A DNA stretch of 64,000 bases from Prunella strophiata (taxonomy: Eukaryota > Chordata > Aves > Passeriformes > Prunellidae), in contig JAZBQD010000015.1 in assembly GCA_036583965.1 (NCBI GenBank), forward strand, positions 22,597,310 to 22,661,309, read 5' to 3'. The translations under genes and the position numbers were made by a program. The notes under the pieces are model-generated. The model saw only the letters and a list, made by a program, of their open reading frames with translations. It did not search any database and was not told where the DNA came from. Of the stretch, positions 1-11,900 are shown piece by piece (the first letter of the stretch is position 1; each line of letters begins with the position of its first letter).

Positions 1-2484
1 GTGTATCTTTTCAGTATTTAGGTAAGATGGAAAAGAGCCCATTTTCCTAATCTCATTGGCATCTAGGTTGTATTTTATGAATTTTATCATATGGAATTAA
101 TATTTCAGTACATGTCAAAAAGACTTTGCTTAATGCAATCCAGCATTCCTGATTATACTGGCCAATTTATACAACATTATGGAACAATTAGGATGATACA
201 TATGCAATATGAATATGGCATAAGTAAATATGAGCTGAGCAACATGACAGGTGAACAGGCCCATTTATAGGAGACTCTTTGCTGGATACTTGATTGAACA
301 AAGAGGGACAGAGACAACACAGATGGGAAGGTGCTTCCCTGTAAGCCTGACCCTTGAGTACATGCAGCACATTCAAATGTGTGTAAGAGGCAGCAGTGCA
401 AAGGACCTTATCAGAGCCTTATCAGAGCTACCCCTGCTGCAAGCCTTGCTGATCACCTACAGAAAACCCACAGGAGTGCAGGAGTTTTGCTCTTCCAGCT
501 CAGCTGTGAGCCTGAGGCCAGTGCTAAAGCCATAAAAATTACTCAGGAAAAACTGGTAGATATTATACTGCTGGATTTATGGAAGGACACAAATTTACCA
601 GGCTGGAGGCATGGAGACATGAGCAGGGATCTACCCTGGGAACTTTCCTGGGAGTGATGGAGATCAAGGTGGCCTGTGAGAAGAGGGGGAGGTTGCTGGG
701 AATGAGGTGGTCTCTCACAGAAACCAGCCTATGCAGGGGCCTCCCAGCAGTGTGCTGGGTTTCAGTGCCAGGAACAGGGGCAAGGAGTGAAACCACAGAT
801 GTACATTCACACAGCCAGACCCCTGGTTTTTGCACCAAAGCCTTCCATGCAAACATGGACAGAGAGCTTCCCAAAGAAAGCTGTGGAAATGGCTTACCCC
901 AGGTGGTTTATTTACCAAAATAGCTGCTGCAGCATCTGCTTCTGGATCATCTAACATCAGTCAACAGCAGGTTCATGTTCTAAAAGAACAAATCTTCCAA
1001 ATGATGTCATTTTATAGCTGCATTTTTGAATTTAGTCTCCTGATTCTCAGAGAGGATGTACTAACTCAGAGTGAACCAGCTTCTGACTTTATGGAGTCAT
1101 TATCTGCAATAATTATCTTCATTTCTCAAGTAATGCCAGAAAGAAGGGAGGAAAAAAAAACCAACTTTGTAAAAGAATAAAAAGAAACAGCAAAGAAATA
1201 ATCAACTGAATTCTAATGCACTCTCTCAAACACCATGCTACTTTATACCATGAAGTTACTAAGGGACATGAGAAGTATGTTTCTGAACTTTGCTTCACTT
1301 ATTTACTAAGTGGCAAAGCAGTAGTTTACCTGAATTTCCCCCTCAATGCCACACTAAGGGCAGTGGCAGGGTAGGTTCCTCAGTTTTGTATACATGGCAA
1401 GTTAGCCCAGTGTTAAACACTTATGCCAGAGGTGGAAAATATCAGGATCAGAGAAAAAATAGACACAGGCAATGTGTCATTTGGTAAATTATTCAAATAA
1501 AAGCTGATGAGGAATCTCGTGTGTGTGCTCTGGGAAACAGTTTTAGCATCACAAGGACCTGTTGTCCCATGCATGGTGCCTTGCAGGAGTTTAGCAGGGA
1601 TGGTCTCACTGACTGCCACTGCTTTCCTGAAGACAGGAACAGTGCATCTAGGTCTGATTCTCTGTTCCTGTTCCTGCAGCAGTGCAGCAGTTTCATGCAT
1701 CAAAGACCTATTGCAGTCTCTCCCACTCTTCACCTTTGTTGCCCTCAGGATCTTGTGGGACTCTGGAAGAGTCTCACTTCATTTTCCTTTAAAGAGATTA
1801 CTTCTGGATATTCAGCTGTGAGAGTCGAATGGGATTTTGGCAACTTTATTGTAGTACAGGGTATTTAGGTTCAAGTGATGACAAATGAATGTAATTAATA
1901 TATTAAAGTATGAGTCTGTAAGTACTCCCACCCTCAGAGTAGTTTGCTTGTTTTTAAATGCAGTTTCAAAACATAATTCATTATGTGATCCGAGTGAATG
2001 TCGAGCCAATTTCCACTTGGATCTGTGTCCTAGAGGACTGTAAGAAACCTGTTATTCTGCCTAGCACCAGGGATAACATGTAATTCTCAGACCAAATCCA
2101 TGTGAATTGTTTTCAAGTAGCTGTACTCAAGCAAGCAGCTGGTTGGACTAAAAGCTCCAGAGAAGCCCCAGGAACACAGGCAGTTGGATCTGCTCTTCCT
2201 GACTGTTATGCTTTCACTCAGAGATGCAGGCTTTGGTTTGAAAACACTTGCTGGCACCACCAGCCAGCAGAGGATAAAAGACATAATTCCTGCCCTAAGT
2301 TAATAGTCTCATATTTCAGAAAGATGATCCACACCACCACCTATCTGTACTTGAGTGTCTGATCAAAAGTGTCTAGGGATTAGCACTTTCTTGTCCCAAA
2401 TTTGATTCCAGTGGTTTTATTCAAAACTTAGACAGACCTTAAAAGTGAATGTGTATTTGGATTTTGCTTTAGGTGTTTTCCAGA

Positions 2485-2502
2485 TTTTTTTTTTTTTTTT
2501 TT
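2485..2502. repeat. Poly-T tract, 18 bases
   Basis: Uninterrupted run of 18 T. On the minus strand it could be the A-tail of a retroposed copy, but I recognise no retroposon body next to it, so I list it only as a homopolymer. Confidence 0.9.
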
Positions 2503-2885
2503 ATCTGTAAGATTGGTTGATATTTGATCTTTTTTGATCTTTATTGTATGCTTCATTGGTTGACACATTTACCACCATAAGGAAAAATGTGTTGGAATCC
2601 ACAAGATCTTTTGCTGATGGAGACCTCTCCTACACACCTTTGACTTTTCTGGATTTGTCTTTAGCATGATGCAGAGGGCAAGTCCATGCAAGAGCCTGAA
2701 TAACTCCTGATTGCCTTTGTCTCTAGAGATAATTTACAGAGTCTATGTCAACTAGCAGCCCTCACCAATGCAGGAGCAGTAGTAGCATTCCATTCTCCAC
2801 AGGATGGGTAGGAAAATTGTACCTGATAACCTGGAAAATTATGGTGTGGCAGAGCAATATTTTTAAAATATGCCTATATTGAGTA

Positions 2886-2912
2886 TAATTTAATGTAAGA
2901 TACATTAAATTA
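2886..2912. repeat. AT-rich inverted repeat, 12-bp arms
   Basis: Left arm taatttaatgta (2886-2897) and right arm tacattaaatta (2901-2912) are exact reverse complements around a 3-base loop. Base composition alone makes such hairpins fairly common in AT-rich DNA, so no function is claimed. Confidence 0.8.
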
Positions 2913-4397
2913 ATTAAATGTAATATTTAAATTTCTACATAGAGAGGCACTAAAGAATGAAATGCTCAGTGAATGATCCCAAAACCCGGAAGTGATGACT
3001 CTTTAGCAAAAACAACACTTTTTAAGAACTTTAAAGTATTTTAAGACATAAGCCATAGTGAAGGTATGTGCCATCTTGTCTTATTCTTTTATTCAGAACT
3101 GTCTAACTGGATTGCACTTGCATGCAAAATTTGAAAATGCAAGCTAGAATAGATGAAGCAAGCATTGTAATTATGGCTTCTCAAAGTATACTAAGTACAA
3201 GCAGTCAATACTTGTACATGTAGTTCACATGTTAATAGTTCAAAAATTAGGTCCTCTAAAATTTGCACCCATCATGCTCTATATTATGTGCAAATACTCT
3301 TTCCATTGCAAGTGCTTTATACCTCACCAAGGTAACCTGCTTCGATTAAGAGTCCAAAAATTACCCCCAAAAAATATTACATTGATTTCATGTAAGGAAA
3401 CCAACATTATGAAAATGGCTCCCTGAACAGTAATAGCTGTACTATATCTCTCTAGCCACTTGTAAAAATAATTATTTTGTATTTCCCAGTGAAAACCAAA
3501 ATGTCAAATTCTCAGGTGTGAACTTAGGGTCTAATACAATATTTACTTAGGCTTGTAACAAAAGTTGAAATAATACATGAATGCAAATTCTGAAAAATGA
3601 GACTTAGTACCATTCTAAACATTTAATAATTATTTTTTATGCAGAGAGAAATATTGGAAGACCTTTATCCTTGAGACAACAAGTTCTTTATAAACTCTTG
3701 GAGTCACTGGCAACATACAGTCCATGTACAGGACAGATTCTGTTTCTAATTATATGGAAATCATCTATCACTTCAATCTGGAAAGGGCTTTGCAGACTAT
3801 CCCCTCCTCCCCACCCTGTTTGCTGTGGGACATGCCCTGTGTGATGTGAGGGGGCAGTGCCCATGGAGCCACACAGCTTCTCCATCAGCTCTCACCTGGA
3901 TGTGGCTCTGCAGGTTACAACTGACAATTCAAATGATTGTATTTGATATTAGACTAGTATTTTCTGCATCAACAATTCAATGTTGAGATCCAATATAAGA
4001 CAGGTAATGGATGACCCACACATTTAGTATGTCTGCTGTAGTTACATAGATGTGGCAGCTGAGTATAGGACAACTGATATGCTGAATCCTGGTTTTATAT
4101 ACTCATATCTTTTAAGATATTAACTTTTTTGATTGAAATTTACTATAATTATTTCCTACCTTTAGGTTTTGGATATTTTGCAGTGGCTGCTAAACCTGAA
4201 TTTTGGGTTACCAGCAATTGGGATGGGTACACTCCTCTACTTGCAGAACTATTCAAACTCCTGCTATAGATGAAAATTGGTAATATTTGAAATTTAGTTA
4301 AGCTCAGCCAAAAACTAAGCCAAAAGAAAATGTAAAGCAGTGAAGTTTTCTCCTTAACAGGCCTAATGAGGCAGCTGCCAAGATTCTTGGATAATTT

Positions 4398-4460
4398 ACA
4401 GAATCTCAGAATTATTTAGGTCAAAAAAGGCCTCTAAGGTCATCGAGTCCAAAGTTTAAT
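4398..4460 (-). mobile_element. CR1 LINE 3'-end remnant
   Basis: On the plus strand the block reads as a decayed reverse complement of the CR1 3' terminus: an acagaatctcagaatt-like tail, then aaaggcctctaaggtcatcgagtccaa, close to the usual avian 'ctttaagatcatcgagtccaac'. Only about 60 bp can be followed; beyond it the match disappears. CR1 LINEs are typically 5'-truncated, so a short 3' stub is expected. Old, non-functional copy. Confidence 0.7.
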
Positions 4461-5827
4461 GAAGGCCTGCCCCCAGGTAGGTGGATCCACAGCCTGGAAA
4501 TTACAGACCCTTTCACAAACTTCATCAGGGCTGGGATCAGCCTCTTTGTGTCACTTGATATTTCTTCTCCTGCTCCTTGTTTGTAGGGTGATTTATCAGT
4601 TGAGGCTCATGCTTACCTCATGCCACATGGAAATTGCAGTTCATGTGTTAACATGAATTTGGCTGTAGTAGAGAAGGAAAGTAAATCCTGCCTTCCTATT
4701 TTCCCAAACAAAAACATTGTCCTCCAGACAATGGGGACAACCACCCTTCTTTGCCAGATGATTATAAAAGCTGCACATTGCTGATCTGGCAGCTACTCAC
4801 GCTTTCTCTGTTTCCCTCAGCTTCAGAGAACAGTGGTGGACAGTTTGATCTGTTGGCTTGGGCTCATCCAAGAAGATGGACATGTCCCAAAATGCTCAGA
4901 TTTTTTTATTGGGCAATACCTATCTGCATATCTGCAATCATATTTGAAGTCTCCAGGACAATTTCAGATTTATGTATTTTATTGCACTGCCCTTGAATGT
5001 TTCCCTATCACCCTTGACAGATACAGAATAAACTGATTCCTAAATAAACTCCAAGCCAGGACATGAGCCTCTCTCCTTCATTCATCTGCTGTTAGCATCA
5101 TGCAAGCAGCACCAGCTCTGTGGTTTTGTGAAAGGGACTAATTTATCACTGGATGTGATGGTGGTGATTGTACCATCCCTTACTTATATCAGATGCCCCA
5201 CAGCTGTCTGATGAGAGATTTCTTGTTCCTCTGGCAAAGCTTCATGAAAGGCACAATGCTAAAGATTAAAGGTCAATTTTATAAAATGGATGAAAACAGT
5301 GAGTAGCAGATTAAACTTCCTTTCTGGTAAATGGTGCCATTACTTTCCAATAAATAATGTCATGGACTGATGACAACAAAGGTTGTGAGATAAAGAAGAT
5401 GCTCATTAAGTGACAGAAAATTATGCAGAAAATTTATAAACTAAAATATGCCTTTAGCTTTCTTTCTGCTGTGATCTAGTCCTTGAAATATTTACCAAGA
5501 AGTTATTTTAGCTAGGATAACTGATGAAATCTGCATACAAATTAGAGCTAAATTCAGTCTGAAGCAATAGCACTGTTTCAGCAGCCCTGTTCCTAGATTT
5601 ATGGGTAAGTGGGATGGTGCAAGGAATGCAGCCCCTTCCAAGCAGCACTTACAGAAGACCTTGATCATCCCCTCATACTACAGACCTTTCTGAGAGCCAT
5701 CCTCACTACTTGCATCATTTTAAACAATCGTTTCAATTCCTGCTTGCAGAAGTATCCTCCATGCTAGCAAATAAGTAAAGAAAGTTTCCTTACAGAGGTA
5801 GAAGATTTTGTGTGGTTTTTTTTCCAG

Positions 5828-6026
5828 GGGAAATTGCAGCTGGCACGACTGCTAGCCAGTACAACAAGGGCAACAAGTCTCTTCTGCAGTGGAAAAGAAT
5901 TTCTTCAAAGAGGAAAGATTATGTCCGGCCTAAAATAACTCAATTCTGTTATCTTTACAGAAGCAGTGAAGCCAAAATCAGTGGGGAATCTTACATGAAG
6001 AACAGGAGGAAATATAATCTGTTCAA
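5828..6026 (+). other. Candidate exon (unverified), 199 nt
   Basis: A polypyrimidine stretch ending ttttttttccag (AG at 5826-5827) precedes an open block that ends at a good donor, TTCAA|GTAAGA (GT at 6027-6028). One frame is open from before the acceptor to a TAA that overlaps the donor (6028-6030). The predicted peptide is basic (Lys/Arg/Ser-rich, with stretches such as KRISSKRKDYVRPK) and matches no family I know. A second acceptor-like ctttacag sits inside, near 5960. In 64 kb, such a pairing can occur by chance. It could be a non-coding RNA exon or nothing. Confidence 0.12.
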
Positions 6027-6770
6027 GTAAGAAAACATATTTAAAGTAACCATCTTTCAAATAACTCCTTAGCAGTGCTTGAAAAATCCTAGAGAGCACA
6101 ACCATTGCTTGTGGTATGAGCAGAGAGGCTCTGCAAAGCACTTCTAGCAGGCATAGAGGAGGATTATAAATGTAGCCTTTCAAAACTGAACTTCATAAAC
6201 TGAGAAAGGAATTATAACAAGCAGTTGCCATTGACCTTGAAGAGACTCAATTTAGTAACCCAGTAAGGTCCCTTCCAGTTCTGTCACCACACTTAAAGCC
6301 ACTTTGCTTAAGTATAATTTAGCTTCTTTATTTGCTTTCATAAACACTTGTGCCAGAGGTTTCTATTTTCACAGATAAGTGGGGAATGATTGCTGAAGAT
6401 GTGAATGTATGCACTCCTGCACACAGATACTTGCAGAGAGAGCTCTCTATGCCAGGCTGTGCCCTCTCCCCTTCACTTTTAAGCTTCAGTCACACAGGCA
6501 GAAAGCAGAACTGGGCACTTGCCTGTTACTTAGGGAGATGGTAGCATACCCTGGAAAGTAAACCAGGAAATATTCAAATGTCCACCACTGCACCTTTGCC
6601 ATGAGAGATGGAAGTGGCAGTTCAGCAGCATCAGGCTTGCATTGTGGGTGCTCTCTCTAGCACACTCATGAATAAAGATTTTGGCAAAGCTGGTCACAGC
6701 TGTGCACGTGGCAGCTAAGACACATGGAAGCCAATGCCCCCCTCCTGGCTGCCTCACCCTGGCCCAGGCT

Positions 6771-6835
6771 CCTATACAAGCTCACAGGCAGCTCCAGCTC
6801 CACAATAAAGTCTTCTCACATCTTTGACTGGTGAA
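6771..6835 (+). promoter_or_regulatory. Possible LTR remnant: TATA-like box then close poly(A) signal
   Basis: A TATA-like cctatacaag (6771-6780) is followed within about 30 bases by AATAAA (6804-6809) and then a CTTTGACTGGTG-like segment. A TATA box with a poly(A) signal this close downstream is typical of retroviral LTRs with a short R region. I could not find matching TG...CA ends or a target-site duplication, so this may be coincidence. Confidence 0.2.
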
Positions 6836-7530
6836 TGCCAGCCAGCCATCAGTATCTGCTAATGAATAATCCCTGACAGAACAAAGGGCTTTGTTCCCTG
6901 GGCAAGTGGTGCTGGAGAGCCTGCTGAGACTCCCTCTCCTCTCCTATCAGATGAAGCTGCAAATCAGATGAAGATGTTAATCCGACAAACAAATATTTAT
7001 ACAATGTCATTGACCGTTTCAGCCCAAGGTCACTGTGGAAAAAACAAAACAGTAAATTTTTATAAACATCTTATGCTTGTGCCTTCTTCTTTAGAAATTA
7101 CAACACATTTACTTTCTGAATTATTTTCAAAGAGGGCAAGGAGTAAACCACAAAAATACACATTTTGCAATTATAATTCATCTCCAATGCAGCCAGGGGA
7201 AGTGGATTTCCAGATACATTTTCATCCAAACTTGCCGTCTTGAATATTTCCATCTTTTTCCATCTTGCCCAGATAACCAAACACAGATACCAGAAAGATT
7301 AATTTCCTCTTTCTGGCTGCAGTAGGGAGTTCTGCTAATTGTTTCCCTTGGAATATACAATAGCTTTTCTTCTTTACATGTCTGTTTGCTGCCTTATGCT
7401 TCATCAGGACACTTTACCCTCAGTCAATGCACAGAGGATTTTACTGCTGGAAGACCATTTTAGAGCTTCTCATTTTCTCATCTAGATCTATGTCTGGAGC
7501 CTCACTCCCATTTTTCTTTCTGGTACCCAC

Positions 7531-7554
7531 TGTGTGTGTGTGTGTGTGTGTGTG
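7531..7554. repeat. (TG)12 microsatellite
   Basis: Twelve perfect TG dinucleotides in a row, likely polymorphic in populations. Confidence 0.97.
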
Positions 7555-7955
7555 AATGTGGCTCAATCCATTGCCCATACACCATAAGTGGCACAGGACT
7601 TCTATCCAGCTCCTCAGCAAAGACCTTGCATTTCCTACACAGATTTGACAACTGCCACTTGATTTTCCATGTCCTTTTACACAAACAATTTATTTTCAGA
7701 AAGTAATTTCACTCTCACTGTCTGCATTCCCACTCGTTTATCCTGCACAGAGGTTCAAGCCACAATACCTTTTCAGGACAGATGCAGTAAGACTCAAGAG
7801 CAGAGCACTCTCTTTTTGCCAAAGAGTTGATTGAACCTGTGCAATAGACAGCTGGTCTTCTTGCACCATGTGGGAAAATCAAGATTTACAGGCTTGGTGT
7901 TTAGCTATTTCAGAGAGTGAAATCTGGTGTAAATTAGATTTGGCTCATTTGACAG

Positions 7956-8088
7956 GTGTCTCAAGGAGTGATTGTGACTGTCTCAGGGCAGATACCTGAG
8001 GATGGCACAAATAATTTCAAGGAACTATCTACCTCTTTTTGGGGCCCAGTTAAGACTACATGGATACCTTCTAGATCAGGAAAAGAAG
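7956..8088 (+). other. Candidate exon (unverified), 133 nt
   Basis: Bordered by an acceptor-like ctcatttgacag (AG at 7954-7955) and a near-consensus donor AAAAGAAG|GTAAGA (GT at 8089-8090). One frame is open throughout and past both ends; it begins V-S-Q-G-V-I-V-T-V-S and includes QIPEDGTNNF. Composition is exon-like, but I do not recognise the peptide. The pyrimidine tract before the acceptor is weak. A real internal exon, a non-coding exon and chance all remain possible. Confidence 0.15.
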
Positions 8089-8888
8089 GTAAGATGATTC
8101 CTGCCCCTCATTATTTGCTCACAGTTGGACAGGAGGTGTGTGTGAAAGGCCAGCATGACACCAGGACAGACCATGTCTGGATTAGATGCTCACTGTGGCA
8201 AACTGTGTTCTGGTTTGTCAGTCATTCTGCAGAGAGGTGTACCTTTGAGTCCCCTGAGAAAATCATGGGCACTCGCCATTACCCTGCAAAAAAACCCAAC
8301 TTGCAAAGTTGATAAATTGGTGAACTTGCAAAGTCAGGCTTAGCCAAGTAAATCTGAGTTTTCTTGCTTGTTCTATTCAGACATTTTTAAATACTAAATT
8401 CTCCACTTGACGTTTTGTCTCAATTTCCCTAAATCGTTAAAACTATAAAGGAAAAGTCACCACCAATCTGGAAACAATAAATCTCAATCCTGGAACACTA
8501 ATCGGGTTTCCAAACACTCTCCTAAATAGCACTTAATTTGAATTATGGATACTAGTTGCAGCTGTGTTCAAATAAGAGTGGCAAACATGGTTTCATAGTT
8601 TTAGGACGTGACTGCAGCTTCACACTTTTATCACTGAACTAAGGAGTCTTTTCTAATATCTGTGTTAGCAGAAATCCACCACTGTCAGCCCTGTTTGGAA
8701 ATTCCATTTAGAGGTAGTCTTAATTTGACAATAGCTTTGAAAATAAAGCATGATTTCCTGGTTGTGGCTATTGCAAAATGTTTCCCATAACCCAGACCTG
8801 ATCTGCACTGGTTTTCATTCACATTGCTCAACAGAGTCACACAGCATCTCTTTGAGGGTGCAACCAGTAAGTCTGGGAATCATCAACT

Positions 8889-8911
8889 GTACAGAAGGTA
8901 TCCTTCTGTAC
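8889..8911. repeat. Perfect 10-bp inverted repeat
   Basis: gtacagaagg (8889-8898) and ccttctgtac (8902-8911) are exact reverse complements separated by 3 bases. Too short for a miRNA precursor; probably incidental. Confidence 0.8.
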
Positions 8912-11900
8912 AAGCATCCTTGACCATGCAAAACATGTTATACAGGAGAATGTAACATATTCTGAAGAAGATCACAGCTATTCATGTACATTTTCAATTA
9001 AAAATATGTCAGTGAAAAGAAATCAAGACTCATTTGATGTTACATTCTGTTTTTTGATGTATCCTAAAACCAGGCTTGAAATAACATTTTATCTTGAAGC
9101 TACTCTTGCTGCACCCCTGAGGGTTTTTAAGGGCTGCTTTCTTGTTATGATCATTCCAAAAACCAAAGGAAACAGTATCTTTCTTACAGCGAATAAAAGT
9201 GAAAATTTAATTCTTAACACCTTCTCCTTAATTTCTGCATCCTAAGTATTGAAAAGCAGCAGTACTTCCACAACTCCAGTGCCTCTACAGCTCTCCAAAT
9301 GTATTAAAAAAATTAAATTAAAATCCTGTTAATTTTTCTTTTCTGCCCCATGCTGCCCAGTTTGGCTCAGCCCAAGAAACCTCTAGCTCAAACTCCAGCA
9401 AGCCCTCTGGCATATCACTGGATCATTTCTGAACTGTAAACAGGAACCCAAAAACACACTCATGGTGCATCTGTTCTTGTGGCCAAACTTCAATGTGCTA
9501 TTACTTTAATTTGACTCTTATAAGCATGAACAGATTCCCATCTTCAGCCAGGAAAGCATCCCATCAGTGGTTTCTCTGCTGTTGATTTGTATGCATGCCT
9601 CAGACTCTTGCTGTGACTGCTGCAGCCAAAAGGAGAACCAGATCTCCATTTCATTCAGCCTTGCATAAATAAAAATATCATTAAGCGCTATTTAAAATAT
9701 GTTACATTTAACAAATTGACATGTAATCCCTTACAATTTATTGAACTTGGCAATATTAATAAGTGTGGTCTATATTCTATAAATCAAGAACATGTTTGCT
9801 GGAGGTATGTGCACTTGAAATCACTTCTAGCCAGAATTCTTACTTCCATTAGGGAGTGTTTTCTTCTGTTTTACTGGTTACATGTCTATGGGTGTGACTA
9901 CAAGATATATTTTAGTATAACAATGTATTTTTCTCCTCACACCAGATGGGAAGTGCTTTTTTCCTTGTTGAAAATGTCATCTTGTATTGATTATCAATCA
10001 CAATAAATACATTTTAAGGGTTTGAATTAAAGTGTTCCTTTAATTAAAAAAAAATAAAAAAGAATTCAGAAGACAGAACAATGGGTACAATTAAATGCTG
10101 AGAAATGCTTTGCCATTTTACTGTGAAAATTCTTTGGGTTAAGTTAGTAATGCCATGCTCTTTAAAATTTACATATAATAAACTGTTACACTGTTTATAT
10201 ATAATGATTTACATTTTCTAATTTAAGATGTGCATTTTAAAGAGCTGTCACAAACACAGAGCTTTATGCATTCCAGATGTGCTGGTAGGTCCAGAGAGGT
10301 GTGTCACTCTGTGACCCACTGGTGTTCCAGATACATGTGTGATAGGGATCCACTCTACAAAAGACTGTGGAGTCACTGTTTTCTGTGAGTGCATGATGCT
10401 ACAGCTACAGCTCATACATGCAAATCAAGAAAGGAGGCAGCTGTGCAAGTTATGGATTTTTAACCAGGTCTTTGGAGTATAACCTTTCCACACTTCCTCT
10501 GAACACCTCCTGAGCCAGCCAGACACAGGCAATGGTGAATCCTCCAGCCTCCAAGACTCTCAGATGGAGGCATTTGACCAAATCACCCTTTGTTACCTCT
10601 GAGCCAGCAAAATCCCAAATTAGTCCTGGGGCAGAGTTTGCTCTTCAAGGAATAGATTAAAGCAGATGTGACTAGGAAGGCAGCAGAATCTCCTGAGATA
10701 CAGGAGCCTTTTGTTTAGACAGCAAAACTGAACCAAAGAAGAGTGGATCTGCTGAAATATATTCATTGGTTTCAGCCATTACTGGAAAAGATATTAACCC
10801 TGGCCCAAAAATTGGCATAGAGACAGTGAGGGGCTTCTGCAAAGTGCAGTGGTGGGAGTTCTGTGTTTTAAATGTACTGTAAAATGTGGGGACTGATTAT
10901 CAGTTTACCTTACTGGAATAATGTGCAGCTCACTGGGAAGTGCATTTCTCTCCTGTAACCCTGGGGCTCTGCCTCTTGTTGCTCCCATTACTCTTGTGTC
11001 AGCCACTGACACTTCCTTTGTACATCCAGAGGCAAGCTCAAGTTATGTGGCCAAACTTACGAATCAGATGATAGATTGTGTTACTGCATGTAAGTATTTT
11101 AAGTATTTTATATATTTTTTCTTACCATGAAAGGGCATCTTACATTCATTGTTAAAACTGTCATGACTCATTTTTCTAAGTTTGTGGGTTTAAAACTAAG
11201 CCAGCTATTATGCTTGCTTCTGATGGGTACACTAAATAGGTTTCACTACCTACCTTGGTCTTTCTGTTATGTATTAACATTCTTACCTCCCCCTCTTCAT
11301 TGATAACACTGCAAGTATGGTATGATGAATCGGATGTCAGGAGGTTGTCATTTGTTTCAGCTTCATATTTCACAGATGAAAAGATGTTGGAGATGAGATT
11401 ATATACTCACAAACACATGCCCCTCTCCCTCAGTGCTTCTTTATGGTAGAACTGATTTTGACTAGCTGACCTCAAGACAGCAAAAACCTCCCATGTGTTC
11501 GCATTTAGATTTCTAAAGGACTGTTTTATTTTTTCTTCCTTGCATTCTCTTCTGTATCTTGCTCTCAAACAGTGAAAAATACAAATAAAGAATTTCTAAT
11601 TGACCTGATTAATAATCATAGCTACAAAGAATAATAAAAACCATTGATTACTCTAAAAATACACATATCTTTGTAACCTTTACTTTTCATGGACTTGGAA
11701 AAGATGGTTCTATATCACTTTTGCCACTTTATCACATCCCATATTTGTAGTAAGCATTGCCTGTTTTCAAACAAGTCTTTTTAGCAACATTCTTTAAGTT
11801 CAGATACACAGTCATCCTCTTGACTCATGTTTTGTCTTTGTAAAAGCATCATGAGCATCACTACTGAGGTGTATTTAACTTCCCCCTGTACTCTCACCAC

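Larger units (their letters stand above)
1..4397. other. Intergenic or intronic DNA, no gene recognised
   Basis: AT-rich unique-looking sequence. All open frames are about 115 codons or shorter, overlap one another on both strands and resemble no family I know. A GTAAGA donor-like site lies near position 25, but its upstream side is outside the window. The stretch contains an 18-T run (2485-2502) and a 12-bp-arm AT hairpin (2886-2912). I see no repeat I can name before the CR1 remnant at 4398. Confidence 0.6.
4461..7530. other. Unique-looking DNA with one exon-like block
   Basis: No recognisable gene. It holds the exon-like segment 5828-6026 and an LTR-promoter-like arrangement at 6771-6835, both listed separately. 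The remainder is AT-rich, with short frames in all directions and no clear repeat. Confidence 0.5.

Noticed and set aside
7531..7554. Possible CRISPR-like or satellite array
   Set aside because: Only a plain TG microsatellite. No spaced direct repeats of CRISPR type were seen anywhere in the window.
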